From NCBI GenBank assembly GCA_050084985.1, contig JBITNC010000002.1, forward strand, positions 39,060,001-39,124,000: a stretch of 64,000 nt of DNA, read 5' to 3'. Within the stretch, counting starts at the first letter, position 1. Each line of letters begins with the position of its first letter. This document shows, piece by piece, positions 11,691 to 24,570 of the stretch. Below the pieces are notes generated by a model, which was given only the letters and a program-made list of their open reading frames with translations, did not search any database and was not told the DNA's origin. The DNA comes from Nageia nagi. Its lineage: Eukaryota > Pinophyta. The translations under genes and the position numbers were made by a program.

Positions 11691-12659
11691 AACAAACTTT
11701 ATGAACCTTCAAAAAGAGATAATAAGTTGATTTTGGTGATAAAATCAACATGTATCATGAGTGAAAACTGGTGGTGATGGTAGTCAAATGAGTGAAAATT
11801 ATGTCACTGGCATTTCTCTAGGTAAAGACCATCCCCACCTATAGTCATGATTCATTAAAAAAAATTCTTGGCCATGAAAATCTACAAATACATGGTTGAT
11901 TCATACAACATAGGTATTTGTATTTTAGGTTAGGAACTTTAGTCTTTTTATCTTAATTTGTCTTCACATTCACCCACTTTACAACCTATACATCATTCAT
12001 ATCCTCCTTAAAAAAATCTAGAGTCTTGTAATTCAATTAGCTTCATAATCTTAAGTTCCACTAGCTCCAAAGTCTTATGTTCCTTTCCACTAGATTATTG
12101 TATGTTACTTAGCTCCAAAGTCTTATGTTTTGGTAGCTTCAAAATTTTTGTCTTTTGTTCAACTCCATATTTCTATGTCTGGTAACTCACCTTCCATATG
12201 GACTTTAGTGATGATGTCTTCTAGGCATATTATTGTAGATATTTCCATCTAATGCCATTACAAAATTTACCTTTTTGATGCACCAATGCCACATGATTCC
12301 TATGTGTGTGGGATGGGTTGCTTCACTTATGAGTATGCATTGATTATGATTATAGCTTTTTACATATGATATTCATGTCTTTCTCATGATTAGGCACTCA
12401 AATCATGTTGGGAGGAGAACATATGCCACACCATTCATTAATTGTACCTAATACCATTGGTTGAATCACTACACCTAATTAATATTATTAAATATATTTA
12501 ATCTTATTTTATAATTAATAAATGAAATATGCTAGTATAATAATGTGTCTCAAGGTACAAAGGATGGTTGTATATATGTGATCTTATGTGAACAGATGAT
12601 GTGGGATGGATATACATCTAATAGTGACCAAGCACACATAGATGATGGCCCCATAGCTC

Positions 12660-13088
12660 TAATTTGATAAGTTAATGGCTATCAATTTAACTTTGAATGC
12701 TTGCATACATTTAACCATAGTACTTACATTGATAATTATGTTGGGGATAGTTATCAGGTGCTTCTTCATTTATAGAGGTGGTGTTTGTATTTTCACTATA
12801 GTTCATTCATTAATCATAGATTTGAAGAAGAGATATGAAACTTGGAGCATTGAAAAATTACAAAGAAATTATGAGGTGGTGGACATGTTTGAAATATCTC
12901 AATAGATTCCCCTACAAAATTTTTAGGGCTTTAATGTGGATTTAGTTTTAGAGTTCTTGGAGAATTTTTGAAGCTGACTCTGTAGCTATTAGGGGATATA
13001 CTATTTGAGTGATTGAAGATGTAATTAGCAATATTTCTAGGTTTCCCATGTATGGGGAGGATTTGTTGGAATTATTCCATTATAGAAC
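12660..13088 (+). pseudogene. Post-pol ORF of element C, tandem copy 1
   Basis: ORF 12675-12905 starts MAINLTLN and contains a strongly hydrophobic stretch (about 12708-12815, TIVLTLIIMLGIV and following), then a basic LKKRYETW segment. After a stop the reading goes on through FNVDLVLEFLENF to a decayed GFP-Y-GED(L) box. The second part resembles the domain of unknown function found in extra ORFs of plant Gypsy elements. Its place after integrase is the one used by envelope-like ORFs, and a membrane segment would suit that, but function is not shown. The copy ends abruptly at about 13088, where integrase sequence starts again. Confidence 0.5.
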
Positions 13089-14400
13089 TTGATATTTTTA
13101 TTCTCTATATGCATAAGGATATAAAAGTCTATGTGTAACAACGTGACCAATGTCAAAGGATGGGAATAAAAACACCCACCATGCAAATACCCTTGCATCC
13201 CAAAATGGTAATAAAGACTTTTTGAAAATGGGGGAATGGATTTTGTTGGAACAATAAATCCTAATTCATAATGTAAAAATAATATATTAATTTGTTCTAA
13301 TTACACTATCAAATGGATGGAAGTGTATGCACTTGCATAGGCTAAAGAACAAAAGGTATTGAATTCATAATAATATTATACAACATTTTGGAGCCCCTAT
13401 ATTCTTAGTTTTTTATCAAGGAACTCAATCCATGTCCAACATGATCAAGTACTTTATGAATCATTATCAGATCTAGCATAGGTAAGCTTCACTCTACCAT
13501 CCTCAAACCAATGTGGAAGTAGAGGCCACCAATAGGGAGTTAGAGAACATCTTCACCAAAAGTAGCACTTCTCATCAAAGGGACTAGGCCAAGATTTTTT
13601 TTAAGAAAAATTTATAATTTTTAGTTATATAGAATAAGGCTATTCCAAATAGTTTTAAAACCCTGAAAATAGTAAAATTGCTATAAATAAGTTATTCCTA
13701 TGTATTTTTAGATATTTAACATACGAAAAAAATTGTAATTATAAATATTTGGCTATTTTGAAAAGTATTTAAACTTTTAAATTAATTTTAAAATCCTAAA
13801 AATAATAAAATTGCTTTAAATTGTGTTTAAAAAAACCATGGACTAGGAAGCTGGACTACCAGAAGCTATATGGGCATATAATACAACCTAAAAAATGACC
13901 ATCAACTCTACTCCCTATGAATTGGGCTATAATAAGAAACCACTTTTTTCTATTGAATTTGAAGTTGAGACCTTAAGAACTTCCTTGAAGGTAGTAATAA
14001 AACTGACTAAGGTTTAGAAAATAGAGTATTGTAGTTGAATGAGTTGAATGAACTCAAGTTAGAGTTACTACATTGAATTGAAATTATTTAGTCATAGAGG
14101 AATATTTGGTATGATAAAAATATAAAACATATTTAGTTCCATCCTGGGACTTGGGATCTACTTTTTTATTATTGATACCAATATTTCATGGGGAAATTAT
14201 AGATATGCTAGTTAGATTCTTACAAAATCTTATAGGTTTTTGATAATGGTACTATATGTATACAACCAATTGATGGATCTAGAAGAATCTTATTAGTAAT
14301 TGGCCTTTAGCTCAAACACTATAGCCCACCTTTGAGAAAAGATGAATTATTAAACAACTTAAAGAAGTATATCTTTATTTAGTTAAGGGAGAATCATCTT
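13089..14400 (+). pseudogene. Element C integrase remnant, tandem copy 2
   Basis: It restarts at the zinc-finger text (TATGCATAAGGATAT, compare about 10450) and runs in parallel with copy 1: the Cys motif, the AGCCCC-TTCTTAG core near 13395, the spacer with AT-rich decay at 13600-13800 and the C-terminal tail near 13920-14390. It joins directly to post-pol ORF text at 13088 with no LTR between, so this is a tandem duplication and not a second insertion. Confidence 0.8.
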
Positions 14401-15131
14401 ACTCTATCAAATAAACTTGATCAACATCCAAAAAGGGCTAATAAATTAATTTTGGTGATAAAATTGATGTGTATCACAAGTGAAAACTAGTGTTGATGGT
14501 AGTTAGATGAGTGAAAAATAGGTCAACAACATTTATCTAGGTGAAAAACATCCCCATTGGTAGTCATGATTCATTAAAATAAAAATTGGTCGACCATGAA
14601 AATTTGCAAAGACATGGTTGATTCATACAATGTAGGTATTTGTATTTTAGATAATGAAATTTATTCCTTTTGTCTTAATTTTTTCTCATATTCACCCACT
14701 TCACATCTTGTATATCATTTGTATTATTCTTACAAAACTTTAGAGCCTCAAAATTCACTTAGCTTCAAATTCTTAAGTTCCACTAGCTCCAAAGTCTCAT
14801 CTTCCATTAGCTCTAGGTTCTTATATTCCATTCCACCAGAATATTGTGTGTTACTTAGCTCCAAATTCTTTTGTTTTGGTAGCTTTAGAGTTTTTTTCTT
14901 CCATTCAACTCTAAATTTTTTTGTTTGGTACCTCACCTACCATGTAGACTTTAGTGGTGACATCTTCGAGGTACATTATTCTAGATACCATCATCTAATT
15001 CCATGGCCAAATTTGCCTTTTTGATGGACCAAATGCACATGATTCCTATGTGAATGGGATAGGTCACTTGACTTAAGAATACACACTAATTATGATGTCA
15101 TATCTTCGTATGCGATATCTGTATATTTCTC
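14401..15131 (+). other. Post-integrase spacer, tandem copy 2 (interrupted by element E)
   Basis: It parallels 11.7-12.4 kb of copy 1, including the TTAGCTTCAAA / CTAGCTCCAAAGTCT short repeats near 14755-14900, and breaks off at TTTCTCATGAT where element E is inserted. Copies 1 (about 12380) and 3 (about 37630) run through this point without interruption. The 142-residue ORF at 14596-15024 is a low-complexity reading of these repeats and I do not call it a gene. Confidence 0.75.
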
Positions 15132-15136
15132 ATGAT

Positions 15137-15612
15137 TGAAGGAACTAACAGTAATAAAATAATTTCTAAACTACCAAGATCACATAAAAGCTCACAATTA
15201 CATCCAACAAATACACAAAGCAATCTCATAACATAAGATGTAAAATGGTTCCTTCAACTAGGAGTAGATCCATTAACTATATCTTTACTTCTCTCACAAA
15301 TACAACTCTCTTACAATTCTCCTAATCTCAACTCCTACACTTCTGTCCTATAGCATATCCTTACTCCACAATTTTATGTCATTACAAAGAGGGAGCCTTC
15401 TATTTATAGGCCAAAATCCCTCTTTAGATTACTTAAGCATGACATGCACATCTTTGACACAAGGGGCATGCTCATGACTTGGAGTGTAGGACAAGTTACA
15501 TTATTATATTCACTAGAATACTTAAGGCATCAAATAATACCCTTAAGTATTAGTGAATTTACATAAAATATTTAATACATCTATTTACAATAATGCATTA
15601 TACATTCCAACA
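15137..15612 (-). repeat. 3' LTR of element E
   Basis: 476 bp; pairs with 35601-36066. TATA box on the minus strand at 15401-15408 (TATTTATA on plus). Just inside the element, 15613-15626 reads as AAGGGAGAG on the minus strand, a polypurine tract, then 150 bp of purine-rich DNA to the insertion point of element A. Confidence 0.92.
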
Positions 15613-15783
15613 CTCTCCCTTAATGCAATATTGGGATAGAGCGAGTAAGAGAGAAGAAGAAGAGAAAGTAAGAGAGTCCTCATCCAAATAGATACAATGA
15701 AGATGAGAACTTTTTACATATTTGTGAAGTAAGAAAGATCTAGTTTGAGACTCACTACTTTACCAAATACAATCATTAACCAT

Positions 15784-16848
15784 TGTGTATATTGAATTAT
15801 GCACCTAAAACTCAATTTAGCCAGATTAATTATTCAACATAATGAATCAGAACACATTCAACATTACACATCAATAATAAGGTAGATATTATATCCCAAA
15901 AGATTGAATTCTACAATATATCATCATTGAAATTTAATACAATAAGGATCATTATCGATCTGTATGGATCAGCAATGATCGATGTATGAATCATCGACGG
16001 TCTCCACAATTATAGTGCACTTTGTAATTTTTTTGGATTTTATCTTTTTTGTTGTGATTATATTCCTTCGTACAATGATGTGCTAATCTCCTTTCCTGTA
16101 TGGACCCTACACACATGGAAATGAACAACCCATCAAACATACCTGACATATCATATGCAAAACATAATTAAATACATCATATAATATATAATATAATGTA
16201 ATAATAATAACAGAAGATAAAATAAGGAAACTCAAAATAATATAACCTCTAAGTAATCTGAATGGTAGAGCTTCTGGTTTGATCTTAATAGAGCTTCTAG
16301 TCTGATCTTGGTAGAGCTCCTGGTTTGATCTTGGCAAAGCTTCGCTTATGAAAATTGGGTCCCTTTGTTCATATATAGAGCTTATATTTATAGGCTCAAA
16401 TGTTTGTTATACATTGTCTTGCTGGCACAAAATTCAAGGTAACATCCTATACAAATTTTGAGGCGTTCTTATCCCAAATCCATAAAAAATCCTAAATCAT
16501 GCATGTTGGGCTATTCCCTTGATTCTTGGGCTTATACTTATCTATTTTTGAATTAGTCAAGGATTGTCAATGGTCAACAATCGTATTGGATCGTCAACGA
16601 TTGTTTCATAATTTTTATACTAATATTAAAATGATCACCAAATGGCCATTTTTTAACGAAAAGGGGTCGTATGACCACTCGTTTTGCATCTACTCGATGA
16701 GATATATCTAATAATGGAGTTTTCAAGCTTGTTTGAGGCTTGTATAAAGAGTTATGATTATTTTAGTATGATATATGTTAAAAAGATACTTATTTTATTT
16801 ATTTATATATTGTTAAACTAGATGTAGGGTTTATTTTGAGTGTCTACA
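15784..16848 (-). repeat. 3' LTR of element A
   Basis: 1065 bp, TG...CA ends; minus-strand start TGTAGACACTCAAAATAAACC. TATA box at 16385-16392 (minus). A perfect-period 23-bp tandem repeat (anchors at 16268, 16291, 16314 and 16337) lies just downstream of the predicted transcription start. Clusters of GATC/CGATC-type motifs occur at 15945-16010 and 16555-16605. It retains more CpG than the 5' LTR. Confidence 0.95.
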
Positions 16849-16863
16849 TTTTACCCCTTTTTG
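16849..16863 (-). other. Polypurine tract of element A
   Basis: On the minus strand AAAAAGGGGTAAAA ends directly at the 3' LTR, the standard plus-strand primer position. It fixes the orientation of the element. Confidence 0.85.
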
Positions 16864-19800
16864 AATTATCAACTGAAGATAAGGTTGATAGTTTCAAAAA
16901 ATGTAGAATGAGAAGTTTTATTGTTTGATTATATGTTGCACTTTTCTATGATATAAGTTTTGACTCAATTTCTTAGATGAATCAAAATTTTGATTTATCA
17001 AATTATGATAAAATGTGTTTTCCTTTAAAATTTGATATAGTTTTGAAAACAAATTTGAATATACATTAGAAGAGACTATTTTCAGTATGAAGATGTGTTG
17101 AGCTTATGTGATAGTTTCATGACATTTCTATTATGTCATTTTGCATGTCTAAGCGCACCTGTACCGTATAAGTTTTCCTTAGTATATGAGTTTTGATGGT
17201 GTTGTCCTTTGTCCTGATAACAGGGTTTCAAGATGATCTCTTGCAACAATGATACATCACATTTTATCTCCTTTGATATTTGTAAATGTTAACGATATTT
17301 TTAAGAAATATCATCAAAATCTTTTTTCATATAAAGCTTAAGATCTTTTAGTAGGATATAATTATAGCTTCTCTGAATCAAAACTTTTATAAATATATAT
17401 ATAATATATATATATATATAAATATATATAGATATAATTATATATATTAATAATATATTATATATATATATATTTCATCATCTGGTGTTGTCATGAAGAT
17501 ATTCCTTGCCATGACTAAATATGATCTTTTAACTTTTGCAATTGATACGTTCTGAAAATGATATTGTAATACATCAAAACTACACTTGTGTCAATCTCCA
17601 TACTATGTGCTGTTTATGGTAGTTGCATGATAAGACTCTAGTTTATCTTTGCATACCGAAGCAAGTATGTGATGGTAAGCTTATTTGATGTATACAATTT
17701 TGAGATAGTGATGTTGTATATCAAAACTTCACTTGTTTTTATCTCCATACTGTGTGCTGTTTATGGTAGTTGCATGACAAGACTCTAGTTTGTCTATGCA
17801 TGCCGAAGCGAGTATGTGATAGGAAGCTTGTTTTGTATATACAAATCATCTTTCACTTTTCTCTACTTTTGACCTTGTAGAATGGGTTTCATGATGATCT
17901 TTTGCATAAGTCTTTTAGAATCATATTGAGTATAAATATCTTATTTTAGGTTATAAGTAACTATAGTTATCCTAATCATGAGTAGACATATAACTTTTGA
18001 TTTTGTAATTAACAATGTTTTGGGTATATTTTAAAAGAGATGTAGCCATGGTCTTACTATTAGCATTATGGCCCCTTTTGAACTAACTAATGATGTCAGT
18101 GATGATGATGATAGACTATTCAAAAAATTAATGCATATTAGCTAGTGAACAAGTAAGATGAATGTACAAGTGATTCTAACCTTATTATTTCAATCATTGA
18201 TAGGTGAACATAAGGTTTGATTTTAGGTCATGGGAAGTTGTATTTACCCCAATTATCCAGGTATGATTTCTTGAGCTTTACAATTGAAGTATTTTGAACA
18301 CACATTGGTTGTACACCAAATAGGTACTAAAGGCTTGTTTCCATATATCATTACATGGGTGTCTTGTGTTTATCCCAAGGGAATGTATGGAGACGAGTCA
18401 GGTATATGACATGAAGTGCCCTTTGTGTGCACTAATTTGAATTTTGATTATTATGTTATTACTCTAGAAGAATAGGTTTTACAAAAATCATTGGAATCAT
18501 GTTTTTTGATGACTAGGGTTTCCTGAATACATATAACAATAAGTGATGACTAAACATGCATAACATGACATATGATTTGAACTAGGAAGTTCGTGATTCA
18601 TTGTAAGATCATAAACAATAAATGGTGTTTGTCCTATCAAAGATTCATGATGAAATTGTTTATGATCAAGTTTGCATGTTTATTTGGTTATCTTCTTCAT
18701 GTTTTGACTTATTCCCATGAGTACATATATGTGATGTATGAATATGACGAATGGTTGACACTTGTGTGTAATCACATACAATTTTTTCATAAATGTGAAT
18801 GCATATGTGATACATGATTTTCATCTTGCATTGTTATCATGGATACATTTACTATATAATGGATTGCTCAGTGCCCCACTCATGCTTTTTTAAATGTTGT
18901 AACATAGCGACAATGATGAGATGTTTTATTGTTGTAGATGCTTGGCGTTTCTTTCATGATTAGCTCCATTTTACCTAGTTGTAGGACCTTTTTGTTATTT
19001 ATTTATTTTTTGAACTACAAACATTTTTTTTTTTTTAATGGCATGATTTGATGAGCAAACATAGTCATGTATCTTAAGAAGATACAAACAAACTAATATG
19101 TTATCATTGTAGACTTATACAAATACCACTAGACTCATAAGTAGGTGATAATATACCTGAGGTTGGTAAGTGGTTAAGTCAAGACTCATACACTTGAGTT
19201 TATCAACTTATGTATGAATATTTTAAATCTTGATTTTGTTGGTTGATGGTAGAGGCAAATGATTTGCTTTGGGTCATGGACAATCATAGTTGCCCCAAAT
19301 TATGATCAAACATAAACTTTTTGAATTTTTGCAATCAAAGTATTTTGAAAATAAGTTCTACATTTTACTAAGTACTCATGCTTGTCTACAAATGCTATTT
19401 CATGGAACACTTTATTCCATAGGCTCTTTGCCATTAGCATGTATGTGACGTGGAGTCCTTTCAAAGTAGATAACATTTTAATGTTTGATAATTCTGCTAT
19501 TTGCCTTAGCAGAATGGGTTTCATTATTATTTCTTGCAAAAATCATTAGAAACATGTTTTTCCATGATTGAGGTTTTTTTGTTGAACAAAACTTGAAAAC
19601 AAGACAAATGCATTCTACCTCATTTATCGAGATGGTGATACAAAATCAAGTTTGCTACAAAGATCGACATAATGATAGATGATATATATTATGTATTTTA
19701 TTATTCATTCTTAAGAAACTTAAAATCATGATTATTAAACTTTAATTATGAGCTTACTTTGATGTGCCACACATTGATGGTGTATCTCAAGATTGAATGA

Positions 19801-21835
19801 GTGTTTCGATTATTTTTTTATTATTATTTTTATTGTTATTTCAATCATCGATGTTGATTTTGAACTTTTTTTTTAAATATGTTTTATATTTTTATGGATT
19901 TTATATTGATATACCTAATCAAGTACTTATGATGAATATAATAATGGTAATTACCCCATCAAAGACTTTAGGATGGAACTATTTATAATTTGATATCATC
20001 AAAGATTCATGATAAGGAATATGATGACAACAATTATCCCATCAAAGGCTTATGGGATTATTATTGTATTTTTATTTTTTAAATGTTGATTTTGATATTA
20101 TTAAATATCTTCAAATTTAAGGATAATGATTTGAAAAATTGCAGTATTAGATTGTATCATTTACCAAACTTGGCTACTAATACTTTTTATTTTATGATAA
20201 CATGTACAAAGGATATGGAACAAGATGTAACACACATTCAATTTATGGGTAGATGATAATGAATGGAAAGGGAAGAAGAACATTGACTTATAATTCAAAG
20301 GGAAGAGCAATTTCTTACTCTCGATCCCAAGGAATGATGGAAGCTTTTTAATGATGTTCTAAGGGGTTGAAATGGATGGGATATGATAGGAAAAGAACAT
20401 TGACTTCCAATTCAATGGGGAGAATAATTTATTATTCTCAATCCCAAAGAATAATGGAAGCTATAAAATTTAACAATGTTCTAGGGTTGACTTTTATCAA
20501 TCTACTAAGGGCAATTTCTTGCTTAAACTTGTAGATAAGAATAAAAGCAAAAGGTTTTAACAACAATAATGTTGACTCCCATATTAATGGGGAGAGCAAT
20601 TACTCACTCTTTTTCTCAAATAATATGGAAGCACCTCCAATTTAACAATTGATAAAGATAGATTAGAAAATATATGGATGTTGGATAATAAAATATGAAA
20701 GTTGGTATAGTATAATGTGTATGGGGTGGTGGTGGATGTTAATATGAAAATAGTATAACAAATGAATAGACATAGGATGTATTGAGTATTTAGAGAGATA
20801 AAATAATCAACTCATCAAGGCATTGATAAATATAAGTGTAATATTAATTACTATGTAATAATAAATAGTATGGGATGGAGGCATGGGATGATGAAGAAAT
20901 GTAATGATCATAATATTCAAGTTGACCATATTAACCAATCACCATTAGATTTTTTCTTCTTTAGATGATATAAAACAAAGTCATGATGTTCTCAAAATTA
21001 TCATAGACTCATGTGTGTGCAATGATGTTTATTTCCATCTCTAGACAATCTCAAACTAAATGTCACAAGAGCATAAAATATATAAGCTAATTCATCCATA
21101 TGAAACGTACAGAGGTCCATAGGAAAGAAGGTCCCTAACCAATATGGACATGTCACCGCTCGTAAGGTATACCCCATTGCCACACAGGTTTCCATAGCCC
21201 CGATGAGGATTAACCCTTCGATCCCACTACAACCTTGCTCTACTGCCAATCAGGCGTCCATAGCCCTGGTAGAGGATATTGTAATCACCCAAGAATCATT
21301 GATATGATGTAGTAATTTTTTTTTTTTAACTATCAAATGATTCTTGGGTTCGAGATGAAGTGAATAATAGGATGAACATGTAATACTTTCGCTTGAAATC
21401 ATGCTCTTGTAACACCTCATTCTTGACTGTTTTAAGATTATTTAAATGTGAAGATGTGTATGAGTCTATAATAACCTTAAGTGTATCATAATCATGTTTG
21501 TTTATCATCCAAAATTTTAAAAATTTCATGATGAAGGTTGGTAAAGTCAATAAGAATATTAATTTCATAAACTATTTCTTTTACAATAAGTATTAAACAT
21601 ATTTGTATAATGGTATGGAAGTGATCATGGATAATGTATAGTATATATGCCTTGATGAATTGTTAGAATATAATCTGATACTCAAATATTCCAACATAAT
21701 GGGGGATGAATATGAGGTGGAAAAAGGGGAAGACATGGAAATGCAATAAACATATTATAACCTATTTCAAAATCAGATATGATCATTTTAGTTTTTAATC
21801 ATATTTTAATGTTTGTGTGATTTCTAAATCATATT
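16864..21835 (-). other. Noncoding 3' half of element A (replaces pol)
   Basis: About 5 kb with no RT, RNase H or integrase reading in any frame. It holds an AT microsatellite (17390-17474), a tandem duplication with 147-bp offset (about 17555-17695 and 17702-17842), a threefold dispersed block of about 70 bp (near 20281, 20398 and 20571, anchor TTGACT...CAATGGGGAGA), and a hairpin pairing 21288-21304 with 21331-21348 (CCCAAGAATCATTGATA, one unpaired base). Short minus-strand ORFs at 21001-21249 and 21326-21568 have no recognisable motifs. Origin unknown. Confidence 0.7.
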
Positions 21836-24334
21836 TTAGTTTTTAATCATATTTTCATCTCTTCGTACACAATGGAGTACTCCCTCATGAATGTATTTTA
21901 GACAACCATGAAATGTAGATGGGACACATTCCATTTCTTGAATCCATGGTCTACCTAAAAGAATATTATATTGTTCGATGTTTCCTTCAATGATATATAA
22001 TGATGTTTGTATTATCTTACATCCGATGGTGATGGGTAACACTATCGACCCTATTGTTGAACATAAGGCATTATTAAATGCTTTTATTTGTAATGATGGT
22101 AAAGAAATATGAGAGAAAGGAAGATTCAATTTGTGATATGCCAATGTAGATATGATATTGACATCTGACCCTTCATCTATTAATATCCTCTTAACAATTT
22201 TACCATTTACTTTACAGATGACATGGAGAGGTGGATCTAACCCTTGAGGTCCCTTGTTTGGTTGTCTCTCATGGTCATAAAAAGAAATTATAGGCTGATG
22301 TATCAATGGAGGAACTTGCATTTTGTATTTTTGATTATATGATATATCAATTTGTTTTTCTTGTATGTTTTGAGTTCCAGTATCAACTCCAACTATTCTT
22401 ATAATAGGTTGATTACTTGGATTCCAAGTTGGTGTCACTTGACTATAATTAGGTACAATAGATACTGTATTTACTTGATATGAAGGAAGTGAGTCTTGAT
22501 AATTTTTTAAATTTTGATCTGAAATAGAAGTATGGTCTTCAACTTCCAAGTTATTATCTTTGATTGAATTTTGAGTTTTATTTCTCAATGCTAGACAATT
22601 TTTCGTACTATGACCTCTTTGACGGTGATAATTACAATACTCATTTTTGTTATATTTTTATTTTATCGTAATTTTTATTTCACCATATTCAATCTTGACC
22701 TTCTCAATTATAACTTCTTGAGCAATAACTTCTTCGAGAGTATTATATTGTTGGATTTGTAATATACTAGCTATAGGCCTTAAACAATTTTGACTGAATA
22801 ATTTAACTAACTCCTCCTGAGGTAAGGTATAGGGCATGCCATAGAGTATATCCTTCCATCGTGAAACAAAGTCAACAATTGATTCATTCTGAGATTGCTT
22901 TAGTTCTACAAGATCCATAATAGAAGATTCCTCTTTGATATAAATCCTAAAATGTTGTAAGAACAAGTTTGCCAATTGGAAAAATGAATAAATACTATGT
23001 CATGGCAAATTATTATACCATTCCAGGGCTTGGGATGCAAGTGTCATGGGGAACAAACGTATCATCAAGACCTCATCGTTAGAAACTAGGTAATTTGAAA
23101 ACTTAAACCACCTTAAATGTTCCTTAGGATCCTTATTTCTTGTAAAAGGAATTATTTTAGGTATTTCAAAGTTGTAAGGTAATTTCTTCTTAGGGACACT
23201 TGGATAGATGGGTTCATTGCAAATATTGTTATATGTCAACTTCTTGAACCCTGATATGTTCATTTCTTTATTCATGAAATCTTTCATGAAATCCTCTAAT
23301 TTATTATCTGTCCAACTACCCTAAGGATGTTTTTAGTATCTTCTATGATTGGTGTTTCTTTCTGACTTTAGGTTTGAATTATAAGATTCATCATTAGAAA
23401 GAGATCTTAAAAATAGTGATGAAGATGGTAATGATGGAAGATTAGAAGGTAAATGATGCCCTTGCATTGGATTTCTAAGAGTTGTAGATGGTTGTACTTT
23501 ATTTTGTTGAGACTTCATGTGAAGTAACCAACTATCTCGAACTTCTTGTTTTACCTTATCAAAAATTTGTCGTTGTTTGTCAAGCTCTTGCTTTTCTTTT
23601 TCTTTGAGTTATATATTATTTTCTTTAAGTTTGGCTTCCTCTTTTAACTTATGTTTAACATCTTCATATCTTTTACTAAAGTTTATAATTTCTTCACAAT
23701 CTCTCTCTATGTGTTTTCTCTTTGCCTCCAACTCTGCAAAAGAGGGTATCTCTCCTACCTTGAATTGTTTAGCTAAAGCTTTTTTATGTTTTTCTTGCAA
23801 TGAGGTTTTCTCATAGGAGTAAGGATCATAGAAGAATTTGTTTAAGATCTTACATTGAGGCATTTTTTGTGAGGTTGTTACTGAATACAAGGTCATTCTA
23901 TCAAAATCTTCCATACAAGACTTAGCCCTATGAGGTATTTTTTGATAGGTGGGGTTAGTTATCCTAGCTTGTGAAGAGGGGCTTTGAGGTTGATAATCTA
24001 GGCTCTTGAGAGGCAATTCTCTTTGTTGATTAGAGTAAGAGTCTTGATATCTCCATACTTGGTAATTAAGTGGTGATGATAATTGCACCCAAGATTGACT
24101 CTTTTGGTTTGCATAAGTTTTTACATCATGTTTTTGTCTTATCTCTTCTTGTCTCATTTCTTTGACAAACTCATTGAAGGTTTTATCATGTTGATCATAA
24201 GAAGAACATGCTTGTTGTTGTTTATGGGATTCCCTTTGCAAAATATTCTTAGCTTTTTCATCATAGAAAATATTCCTAAGTAATTTATTTGTTATAGGGC
24301 TATCTTCTTTATCACATTCCCAATTTTTCATCAA
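21836..24334 (-). pseudogene. gag-PR: Element A gag-protease (single frame, several stops)
   Basis: Pieces 24334-23609, 23518-23333, 23287-23000, 22975-22658 and 22588-21836 all lie in one minus-strand frame, separated only by stop codons. Order: a charged coiled-coil-like N-terminal part (KVGEIPSFAELEAKRKHIE near 23750), the capsid core (NEPIYPSVPKKKLPYNFE; ALEWYNNLP; ELVKLFSQNCLRPIASIL), a zinc knuckle C-x2-H-x4-H-x4-C at about 22580-22640 (CNYHRQRGHSTKNC), and a retropepsin with active site LIDEGSDVNI and the closing LLGRPWIQEM signature near 21960. The same domains occur in element B at 58.2-60.3 kb. The reading ends soon after HGCLKYI, where B continues to RT. The protein would form particles and process itself, but stops prevent that here. 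Confidence 0.88.
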
Positions 24335-24570
24335 GCTAGTTTGATATTTTGAAGGTATTTTTAGTGGGTTCGAACAAAATTCATCCTCATAAAATTTTGT
24401 ATCATTATGATGATGTGTTGTTTCCCCACATGGATGTTCATTCCTAAACTCATGTGTGTTAGCTTTGAAAATTTTATTTTTATATTTTTCATTTCTTTGT
24501 GATTGAAATTCTTGAGATTCAATAATACAATCTATGGATTTTTTAATTCTTATGTGAGGCTCTTCAATTT

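Noticed and set aside
14596-15024. 142-residue ORF
   Set aside because: Ser/Phe-rich reading of a repeated spacer also present at 11.9-12.3 and 37.1-37.5 kb. Reading frame is not kept among the copies.
17390-17474. Long run of AT repeats as a possible origin, matrix-attachment site or promoter
   Set aside because: Simple microsatellite composition explains it; nothing nearby supports a function.
18593-18817. 74-residue plus-strand ORF in the noncoding half of element A
   Set aside because: Low-complexity hydrophobic reading, antisense to the element, no motif.
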